Source: Thiocapsa marina 5811 (GTDB lineage Bacteria > Pseudomonadota > Gammaproteobacteria > Chromatiales > Chromatiaceae). From it: 64,000 nucleotides of DNA. The translations under genes and the position numbers were made by a program. Positions 57,204-64,000 of this stretch are shown in pieces. The notes under the pieces are model-generated. The model saw nothing but the letters and a program-made list of their open reading frames with translations, was not told the DNA's origin and did no database searches. Numbering within the stretch: the stretch's first letter is position 1; the number at the start of each line of letters is the position of its first letter. The stretch covers positions 20,417 through 84,416 of the forward strand of contig NZ_AFWV01000021.1 of NCBI RefSeq assembly GCF_000223985.1, given 5' to 3'.

Positions 57204-60200
57204 GTGATCAGGGCCGAGAGTGACACCGTCCGAAGTGTCATGGAACCTGACACCCTGATCCAACCAGCGAGACAACAAGCCCAGAAGGACCGCGACGTGA
57301 CCACATTGGATCGTGTTATCCACATCGGCACCGCCTACACGCGCTCGATCAACCTGACGCGCGATGCCGATGCGCCGGAGCTGATCCGTGCCTATGTTCC
57401 GACGTCGCGCGCCATACAGGCACTTGGACGCATGGCGGACGGCCTTTCCGCAGGTGCGCATCAGCGTGCCGTGGCGCTGATCGGCCCATACGGCACCGGC
57501 AAATCGGTGTTCGGCCTCTTCGCCGCTGCCGTCTTGTCGGAACCCGAAGCCGAGCAGCATTCCGCGGCGATGGCGGTGCTCGAAACAGCCGACCCCGATC
57601 TCGCCGCCCGTTTTCGCACCGCCCGACCGAACGGACGCGGTTTCCTGCGGGTCGCCATCAACGGCATCCCGGACTCGCTCGTTCGACAGTTGATGCTCGG
57701 CCTCGCGCTTGCCGTCGAGCACTCCGGCCTGCCTGCCGCGTTGATCGACGACGTCCTCTCCGCGGCCCAGCCCGGGACGCCGATGGACCATGTCCTGCAC
57801 CTTGTCGGACGCGTGCAGCGCGCGTGGGCGCATGCCGGCGGATCGGGCGTGCTGATCGAGATCGACGAGCTCGGCAAGTTTCTCGAATACGAGTCTTATC
57901 ACCCGCAGCATCGCGAGATCCATCTGCTGCAATTACTCGCCGAGCACGCACACGCCGAGAGTGCTGCCCCGCTGTACCTGCTCGTCATGCTGCATCAGGC
58001 ATTCGAATACTACAGCCAGCGGCTCGGCAAACAGTTGCGCGACGAATGGCAAAAGGTCCAGGGCCGGTTCGAATCCATCGCCTTCATCGAGCCGGCCGAG
58101 CAATCGCTGCGTATCGTCGGTGCCGCCTTCGAGCGCACCGCGCCCTTAGCGCCGAACCTCCGTGCACAGCTCGACCGAATCACGGATGCGCTCGAGCAGC
58201 ACGGCGCGCTCCCCGTCGGTCTGGACACCACGCAGGCCCGCGCTCTCTTCGAGCGCTGCTACCCGTTGCACCCCATCACGCTCCTCATCCTCCCGACCCT
58301 CTGCCAGAAGGTCGCGCAGAACGAGCGGACGCTCTTCTCCTACCTCGGCAGCGCCGAGCCGTTCGGCCTGCGCGAGCGTCTCGGCCGCCTACGGATGGGC
58401 GATTGGATCGGCCCCTGGGAACTCTACGACTACTTCATCCTCAACCAATCCGGCAGCGTCTCTGACCCCTTGACCTATCACCGTTGGGTCGAGGTCATCA
58501 CCGCGCTGGAGCGCTTCGACAGCGCCCCGGACGACCCCGCCGTGGATCTACTCAAGACCATCGGCCTGCTCAATCTCATCGGCGCGCAGCGTGGGCTCAA
58601 GCCCAGTGAGCCGCTCTTGCGCCTGCTGTTCGACCAGACCGCGCCGGAGCTGCTGCAGCGGCTCGAAGCCGTCTCCACCATCCATTTCCGCAGCTACAGT
58701 CAAGAGTGGCGGGTCTGGCAAGGCAGCGATTTCGATCTCGCCGCCGCCCTGCGCGAGGCCACCGCCGAGCAGGTCCAGCTCTCTCTGGTCGACACCCTAA
58801 ACACGCTCGCCCCGCTGAGGCCGCTGGTGGCGCGGCGAGCGACCATCGAAAGCGGCACGGTCCGCGCCTTTACGCCGCGCTTTACCGCCGCGGACCGTTG
58901 GCCGCCGAAGTCCATCGAGACCGATCCCCCGGCCCGGGACACGCTTGATCTCTGGCTCTATCTCGCCGAAGCACACGAGGCGCCGAGCCTGGAGGGCGCA
59001 CCCTTCAGGAGCGTCGTCGCAGTGTGCCATTTCACCGAGCGTCTGCATGAATCGGTTGCGCGATGGATCGCCTTGCAGGAGCTGCCGACCCGCCACGCCG
59101 CGCTCCACCACGACCCGGTCGCGCAACGCGAGCACCGCGCCTGGCTCAACAACGCCGAGATCGAGACCCTGCAACTCATCCGCGCCCTGCTCGACGAGCC
59201 CGAGGCGCTGCGCTGGTATTGGAAGGGCAGGGAGCGTCCGGCCCAAGAGCGTCCGGTGACCGATCGTCGCGATCTCCAGGTGAAGCTCTCGGCCTGGGTG
59301 CAGAACATCTGCTATCCGAAGTCGCCGCGTCTGCGCAACGAGCTGATCAACCGCGATCGTCCCTCGCCGAGCGCCAATCTCGGCCGCAAGCGTCTGATCG
59401 CCGCCATGCTCGAATCGCCCGACCGGCCCGATCTCGGCATCGAGAAGACACCGGCGGAGAAGAGCCTGTATCTCTCTCTGCTCAAGCAAAGTCATCTGCA
59501 TCGCCGCAGCGACGGCGAGACGGGTTACGCACTCCATGTCCCATCGGACCCGGATCCCTGTCGTCTAAAACCCCTCTGGGAAGAGATCGAAAAGATTCTC
59601 GGAACGGCCGGCGACCGTCAGGTCGGCTTGCCCGAGATCTACTCCCGACTCCAGCGCCCGCCCTTCGGCGCCAAGCTCGGCCCCCTGCCGGTCTTGATCA
59701 TCGCCTATCTTCAGGCGAATCGCCGCGAGGTGGCCTTCTATCAGGAAGGCGCCTTCTGCGAAGAGCTGACGGTCGAGCAAGCCGAGCTGCTGTGTCGGCG
59801 CCCCGAGCTTTTTGCCCTGGAACGCTTCGATCTCGGCGGACTGCGCGGCGAGATCTTCGATCGCTACATCAAAGACATCGTCGGACGTGTTCGCGCGGAC
59901 GCAACCCTGCTCGATATCGTGCGTCCGCTGGTGCGCTTTATCTCCGGCTTGCCCGAGTACACCCAGCGCTGCAAGACCCTCAGCCCCGAGGCGGTGCAGG
60001 TACGCGACGCCTTTCAGGGCGCGCGCAGCCCCGGAGCCCTGCTGTTCGAAGCACTTCCGCGCGCCTGCGGCATCGCCATCGACGACTTCACGACGGTCGA
60101 TCCGGTGCGGGTCGAGCCCTTCATCGTGCGGCTCCGTGAAGTCTTCAAGGAGCTCAACGACGCCTATCCGACCCTGCTCGAACACTGGCAGGCCGAGCTC

Positions 60201-60752
60201 GCTCGCGTGCTGATCGCCGCACCGGTGACGGATCTCGCGGCCCTGCGCGCCGCCGTGACCGAGCGTTATCAGGGGCTGGATCGGCTCACACCCGACCGCA
60301 TGGGCCTTGGCGCACTGATCCGCCGTCTCTGCGAGACCGTGCACGACTCCGACCAGGCGTGGCTGGAATCCGTTGCGACCCTGCTCGGCAAGATGCCCCC
60401 GACCAAGTGGCACGAGGAGACCCGTCGACTCGCCGAGCTGCGTCTGCGCGATCTCGGCAATCAGTTACAGGATCTCGAACGACTCCGACTCGGCAAGGTC
60501 AATAACCGCGATCCCGACGAAGGCGCACACAACGGCGATCCGCTGCTCATGAAGACCGTCGACAGCCGGCATGGCGAGATCACGCGCGTCATCCATCTCT
60601 CGGATGCGCAGCGCAGATCCGCCACCGCCCGCGCCGAATGCATCGCCGCGACACTCGCCGATGTCGCCGAGAGCGATCGACTCGCCGTCCTCGCCATGCT
60701 CTGGGAGCGATTTACCCGAACCGAACCATCAGGAGAAACCGCCCATGAATGA
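57204..60752 (+). CDS. sspC: large P-loop ATPase, SspC-like
   Basis: The 1182-residue protein starts at GTG 57204; ATG 57240 and GTG 57297 are also possible. The Walker A motif is GPYGTGKS at about residues 94-101 and Walker B is VLIEIDELGKFLEY at about 216-229. The rest is long, helical and without other clear motifs. In Ssp systems SspC provides the ATPase required with SspB and SspD for DNA phosphorothioation. BrxC-type ATPases have a similar layout and are the main alternative. The stop codon lies within the first codons of sspD (8-base overlap). Confidence 0.78.
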   Translation: MIRAESDTVRSVMEPDTLIQPARQQAQKDRDVTTLDRVIHIGTAYTRSINLTRDADAPELIRAYVPTSRAIQALGRMADGLSAGAHQRAVALIGPYGTGKSVFGLFAAAVLSEPEAEQHSAAMAVLETADPDLAARFRTARPNGRGFLRVAINGIPDSLVRQLMLGLALAVEHSGLPAALIDDVLSAAQPGTPMDHVLHLVGRVQRAWAHAGGSGVLIEIDELGKFLEYESYHPQHREIHLLQLLAEHAHAESAAPLYLLVMLHQAFEYYSQRLGKQLRDEWQKVQGRFESIAFIEPAEQSLRIVGAAFERTAPLAPNLRAQLDRITDALEQHGALPVGLDTTQARALFERCYPLHPITLLILPTLCQKVAQNERTLFSYLGSAEPFGLRERLGRLRMGDWIGPWELYDYFILNQSGSVSDPLTYHRWVEVITALERFDSAPDDPAVDLLKTIGLLNLIGAQRGLKPSEPLLRLLFDQTAPELLQRLEAVSTIHFRSYSQEWRVWQGSDFDLAAALREATAEQVQLSLVDTLNTLAPLRPLVARRATIESGTVRAFTPRFTAADRWPPKSIETDPPARDTLDLWLYLAEAHEAPSLEGAPFRSVVAVCHFTERLHESVARWIALQELPTRHAALHHDPVAQREHRAWLNNAEIETLQLIRALLDEPEALRWYWKGRERPAQERPVTDRRDLQVKLSAWVQNICYPKSPRLRNELINRDRPSPSANLGRKRLIAAMLESPDRPDLGIEKTPAEKSLYLSLLKQSHLHRRSDGETGYALHVPSDPDPCRLKPLWEEIEKILGTAGDRQVGLPEIYSRLQRPPFGAKLGPLPVLIIAYLQANRREVAFYQEGAFCEELTVEQAELLCRRPELFALERFDLGGLRGEIFDRYIKDIVGRVRADATLLDIVRPLVRFISGLPEYTQRCKTLSPEAVQVRDAFQGARSPGALLFEALPRACGIAIDDFTTVDPVRVEPFIVRLREVFKELNDAYPTLLEHWQAELARVLIAAPVTDLAALRAAVTERYQGLDRLTPDRMGLGALIRRLCETVHDSDQAWLESVATLLGKMPPTKWHEETRRLAELRLRDLGNQLQDLERLRLGKVNNRDPDEGAHNGDPLLMKTVDSRHGEITRVIHLSDAQRRSATARAECIAATLADVAESDRLAVLAMLWERFTRTEPSGETAHE

Positions 60753-61542
60753 CGAGAAACCCGCCAAGCCCGTCCGTCATCTCCTCGGTCTATCCGGCGG
60801 TAAGGACAGCTCCGCCCTCGCCATCTATCTGCGCGACCGCATCCCCGAAATGGAATACTTCTTTGCGGATACCGGGGCTGAGCTTCCCGAGACATTGGAG
60901 TATATCGATCTGTTGGAGGATTATTTGGGGAAGCCGATTGCCAAGCTGAATGCGCGACGCGATTTTGACTACTATCTCAAGCTCCACAACAACTATTTGC
61001 CTTCGCCGCGACAGCGCTGGTGCACGATCAATCTGAAGCTGCTCCCTTTTGAAAACTATGTCGGTAACGACGAGGTCATTTCCTATATCGCGATTCGCGC
61101 CGACGAGCCCTCCCGCGCGGGGTACCTGTCGACTAAGCCAAACATCAAGACATGTTTCCCCTTCAAGGACGATGGGCTCAACAAGGAAGACATCACTCAA
61201 ATCTTGGAGGAGTCTGGATTGGGCCTTCCGAAATATTACAGTTGGCGAAGCCGATCCGGGTGTTACTTTTGCTTCTTCCAGCGCCGCGAGGAATGGGTCG
61301 GCCTCAAGAAGCATCACCCGGACCTCTACGAACGCGCCAAGGAATACGAGAAAGGAGAAGGCGAGTCCGGAAAAGTCTACACCTGGAGCCAGGCTGGGAC
61401 GTTAGACGACATTGTGAATCGTGCCGAGTCCGCACCGGAGCAAAAAAAGACAACGCCTCGGTCGAAAAAATTGATTGATCGATTCTCCGACTCGGATGAC
61501 GATAAAGATTCGGATGAAAGTTGTCTGATCTGCACCTTGTAA
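60745..61542 (+). CDS. sspD: PAPS-reductase-like PP-loop protein, SspD-like
   Basis: The 265-residue product starts at ATG 60745 inside the end of sspC. The PP-loop is LSGGKDSSALAIYL near residues 16-29. Likely Fe-S or redox Cys residues are in RWCTINLKLLPF, in GCYFCFFQRREEW and in the tail CLICTL. It belongs to the DndC/SspD branch of the PAPS reductase superfamily, which activates the DNA backbone with ATP for sulfur insertion using sulfur from SspA. A BREX type 4 BrxP is a related possibility because another DUF4007/ATPase set follows. Confidence 0.85.
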   Translation: MNDEKPAKPVRHLLGLSGGKDSSALAIYLRDRIPEMEYFFADTGAELPETLEYIDLLEDYLGKPIAKLNARRDFDYYLKLHNNYLPSPRQRWCTINLKLLPFENYVGNDEVISYIAIRADEPSRAGYLSTKPNIKTCFPFKDDGLNKEDITQILEESGLGLPKYYSWRSRSGCYFCFFQRREEWVGLKKHHPDLYERAKEYEKGEGESGKVYTWSQAGTLDDIVNRAESAPEQKKTTPRSKKLIDRFSDSDDDKDSDESCLICTL

Positions 61543-61755
61543 TAACTCAGATAAATTCTTGCATCGCATGGCTGGTCCTAAGACTAGAGTCGTGCTGACA
61601 AGCGTCACTGAATTAGCGAGAAAGTATCTGTCATGCCAATTAAAAACATCACATGTGAAGAGCCTCCGCTTCCTGAATTTTCCGACTGAGCGGAATGCGG
61701 ATTTTCTTAAAGCGTATAAGATTTTAAAGTTCGAGAGTACAAGAGGAACCGGCTC
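61543..61755. other. short AT-richer spacer between the two defence-gene sets
   Basis: This spacer is more AT-rich than the genes before it. Short frames exist (for example from 61559 on the plus strand) but are not supported. It may hold a promoter for the second gene set. Confidence 0.4.
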
Positions 61756-62607
61756 ATGGCGTTGATAGACACTCAGACCTTCAACCTTTCAAAACAGCGA
61801 CTCACTACGGCTTTGAGCATCATACCTAATAAGCCGGACGTTTTTAGCACAAGTAGAATGCGAGAAGCGCGGGTCGCGTTCATATCCGGCAAAAATGTTT
61901 TATCTTCGATTCGTGGATGGCTGCTTGCGGGAGGAGTCATCAAAAATGATGGGCGGCAGTATTTCTTGACGGATTACGGACAGCGTCTGCTCACAAATGA
62001 TCCTAAGATGGAGAGGGCAGGCTCATGGTGGAGTCTGCATTTAAATATATGCTTCTCAGAGCGCTGTGAACCTTATCACGCATTCTTTCTATTGCTAGGT
62101 GCGGCCGCTGACTATGTCGCTCAAGATGATGTCTTGATCTCGAAATTGGCTGGAATGATTAAAGACGACAACGGGGATCCCATTGCAAATGCCAGCGTGA
62201 AAACCAATCTCGAGGGTGTCATTAGAATGTTCACAGGGGAAAGTCCACTGACTGATCTAGGTCTTATCGATTTTCTAGAAAATAAGAATAAGTTGAAATT
62301 GGGTGACCCTAAAGTTACGGATCAAACGATCATATACGCTCTCGCCTTAGCTCGAAAGAGTAGATTTCCGACCCGAATTACAGTTAACTTTCGTGAGCTT
62401 ATTGATTCCGGGTTCCATCACTTCATTTGCTTGTCGGTTACCGACTTTCGCAGGCGTCTTCGCGAACTCACTAGATCGCCTGCCTGGCAGTCGCATTTTA
62501 CATTCACCGAAGGCAAAGACCTCGATTCGATTCATTTCGGGGATAAGCTGAATCCCCCCCAGACTTTGCTCCATCTTTTGCTTGAATGCGAGGATACGTG
62601 GATCTGA
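61756..62607 (+). CDS. second DUF4007-family protein
   Basis: The 283-residue protein (MALIDTQTFNLSKQRLTTAL) shares the DUF4007 pattern with the SspB-like protein: SGKNVLSSIRGWLLAGGVIK, FLTDYGQRLLTNDPKMERAG, and NASVKTNLEGVIRMFTGESP with LTDLGLIDF. The two proteins are only distantly related, so this is not a recent copy. The base composition is lower in GC than in the sspB-sspD genes, suggesting a separate origin. It is followed by an unknown gene and an ATPase gene in close order. Confidence 0.72.
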   Translation: MALIDTQTFNLSKQRLTTALSIIPNKPDVFSTSRMREARVAFISGKNVLSSIRGWLLAGGVIKNDGRQYFLTDYGQRLLTNDPKMERAGSWWSLHLNICFSERCEPYHAFFLLLGAAADYVAQDDVLISKLAGMIKDDNGDPIANASVKTNLEGVIRMFTGESPLTDLGLIDFLENKNKLKLGDPKVTDQTIIYALALARKSRFPTRITVNFRELIDSGFHHFICLSVTDFRRRLRELTRSPAWQSHFTFTEGKDLDSIHFGDKLNPPQTLLHLLLECEDTWI

Positions 62608-62621
62608 GCGAGGATCGAATC

Positions 62622-63107
62622 ATGGACAGAGAAAATGTGAACGTCGTGCTGACGGGGCTCCTAAACGCGCATCGCCTCGAACGTTACCAAGGACTTGTGT
62701 TAGCACTTGAGTCCGAGTCCGATTTGGACCAACTAGTCATCCAGGTCGAGGCCGTCTGTCTGGATCACAACGTTTGGCGTCGTCCGGATGTTAATGGGGC
62801 GCCGACCATCCCATGCACGCGACGTGATTGGATGAGAAGTGTATTTACACTGCGACCAAATGGCTTGGTGATCGTCAAGCCGACGGAATGGATGATCGAT
62901 TGGTCAGAGCTTGACGAAACGACATTTTGGAATGCGCTCGCCGATGCTTTTGGTCGCCACGAGATCATCTCTATCGCCGTTTCGACACCTGCGCTCATCA
63001 AGCATCTGCGAATCAGTTTCGTTCCCTATAAATTATCCGGTCTGACAGTGTCGATATGGGTCTCACGGCATCAGCCAGTCGACCACCTCAAGGAGTTTTT
63101 TGAATGA
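62622..63107 (+). CDS. hypothetical protein of the second gene set
   Basis: The ATG at 62622 (MDRENVNVVLTGLLNAHRLE) follows GAGCGAGGATC, a ribosome-binding-site-like motif, and fits better than the frame start at 62586, which would overlap the DUF4007 gene by 22 bases. The 161-residue soluble protein contains WRRPDVNGAPTIPCTRRDWM and ends VSRHQPVDHLKEFFE. I recognise no domain. It overlaps the next ATPase gene by 4 bases (ATGA), so it is translated together with it. Confidence 0.6.
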   Translation: MDRENVNVVLTGLLNAHRLERYQGLVLALESESDLDQLVIQVEAVCLDHNVWRRPDVNGAPTIPCTRRDWMRSVFTLRPNGLVIVKPTEWMIDWSELDETTFWNALADAFGRHEIISIAVSTPALIKHLRISFVPYKLSGLTVSIWVSRHQPVDHLKEFFE

Positions 63108-63955
63108 CCAGGCTATCTGATCTCATACGGGTCGATCATTCACGCCGCGACGCCGCGATTCGTTTAGATGATGGCTTGCTCGCCCATGCAGAGAATTTGG
63201 TCGATGCCTTCACGCCGACACATTCCTCCCTGGCGATTCTTTGGAATGTGCAAAAGGCCGTGCTCGCTAACGCTCCGCAGCAGCGTCGCGCGATGATTTG
63301 GCATGGCGTCTATGGGTCTGGGAAAAGCCACCTCGGGGTTCTAGTCGGCGAGCTTCTGCGTCGCGGCATGAGCAGCAAGGCGATGCATGGCTTTCTGGAT
63401 CGACTCAGGAACCTTGGCGAGTCGAAGCTCGCCGAAGCGCTCGAGACAACCTTCCATGCCAGCAATGATGCGGATTCTCGCCCCTATTTAGTCGTAACGC
63501 TTTACGGCTCTCCTGCGCCGACATTGCAGAATTCATTGCTTGAAGGGTTGTATCAAACCCTTATCAGTACGCCTGGGCTGGATCCAAACGAGATTATGCC
63601 CAAAACAGAGTTCAACGCCGCTCTCGATCGTCTCAAGCTCATTCTTGAGCTTCATCCGGATTACCGTTCGCGTCCGCTTGCGCACTGGAGCATCCAAAGT
63701 GCCGCCTTTAATCCGGAGGAATTGGAAAGCCAATTACTCGCATTCGATCCGGATGCTTTGGATGCTTTCAAATCCTGGCATCCGAAGGTGTCTGCAGGTG
63801 CGTTATTCGATCCGCAAGCTTTTGGTGGAATGGGCGTTACGGACGCATTCCTTGAGGCGGCCATGGTGCTTAAGCGTGAGCATGGCTTCAACGGGATCGC
63901 GGTCATCTGGGACGAGTTCGGCTATGCCATAGAGAACTTAGTAACGATTCACTAA
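63104..63955 (+). pseudogene. P-loop ATPase, BrxC/PglY-like, ended early
   Basis: The protein opens with a helical region and Walker A at about residues 68-76 (HGVYGSGKSHLGVLVGELLR). Walker B is seen at about residues 265-274 (IAVIWDEFGYAIEN). Right after this motif the frame shows VTIH and a stop at 63953-63955, although ATPases of this kind are usually above 1000 residues. The bases after the stop (63910-64000) turn AT-rich and have no continuing homology, as expected of an insertion or frameshift. The window ends 45 bases later, so the cause is not visible. Confidence 0.7.
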
Positions 63956-64000
63956 CAAGTAAGGCATTTTACCTCAGCCATCTTGTATGAAAAGTGCGTT

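Noticed and set aside
61559..61765. 68-codon frame between the two defence gene sets
   Set aside because: No ribosome-binding site, no domain, and it runs into the start of the DUF4007 gene in another frame.

Overview
The window looks like chromosomal DNA of a purple sulfur bacterium (Chromatiaceae, gammaproteobacterial) or a close sulfur-oxidising relative. It is GC-rich. It carries an aprMBA operon (APS reductase with the AprM membrane anchor, as in Allochromatium-type bacteria) and a soxB/soxXAKL divergon, the arrangement known from that family. The species cannot be named from the sequence alone.

Layout. 0-3.6 kb: a gene cut by the left edge, a TPR-like protein, and an exported RCC1-repeat protein whose stop codon lies inside an inserted IS. 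3.6-5.7 kb: an IS1634-type element whose transposase has an in-frame stop. 5.8-12.4 kb: mobile-element debris, comprising a P4-type integrase, a possible tRNA-Ser-like att remnant, dinB, the traL-traE-(traK::traB fusion) remnant of an F-type conjugation locus, a TacA/TacT toxin-antitoxin pair and an IS3 scrap. 12.4-21 kb: mixed genes including a sensor kinase, an HvfB/HvfC-type (DUF692/DUF2063) pair and an exported alpha/beta hydrolase, with pseudogene scraps between. 21.5-27.2 kb: aprMBA with a terminator, then small unknown genes and two paralogous SlyD-like FKBPs. 27.4-30.1 kb: a SulP anion transporter and its coupled partner. 30.4-32.6 kb: eroded genes (DUF433 antitoxin with a cut-down toxin, a truncated AI-2E-type transporter, a Uma2 protein). 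32.6-36.9 kb: a tight five-gene minus-strand operon (small membrane protein, HlyD-like adaptor, DUF1538 membrane protein, two PII-like proteins).

37.3-45.6 kb looks like a genomic island. A degenerate direct repeat of the 3' half of tRNA-Leu(UAG) lies 8.3 kb from the intact tRNA. Between them are a cytochrome c'-like pseudogene, an exported TsaA/TrmO-fold protein, a BlaI-like repressor with an M56 sensor protease, and a heavy-metal RND pump with a His-rich lipoprotein adaptor. 45.8-50.5 kb holds the sox genes. 51.1-53.1 kb holds a DUF485-ActP symporter pair, followed by three tandem 48-bp REP-like repeats and a perfect 15-bp hairpin.

53.5-64 kb is the most notable part, a candidate DNA-phosphorothioation defence island. 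It contains an SspA-like cysteine desulfurase, an SspB-like DUF4007 protein, an Rpn-family nuclease, a large SspC-like ATPase and an SspD-like PP-loop protein. These are followed at once by a second DUF4007 protein, an unknown protein and a second P-loop ATPase (BrxC/PglY-like), whose frame breaks just after its Walker B motif near the right edge. No restriction effector (SspE, PglZ or similar) is visible, so the island probably continues beyond the window.
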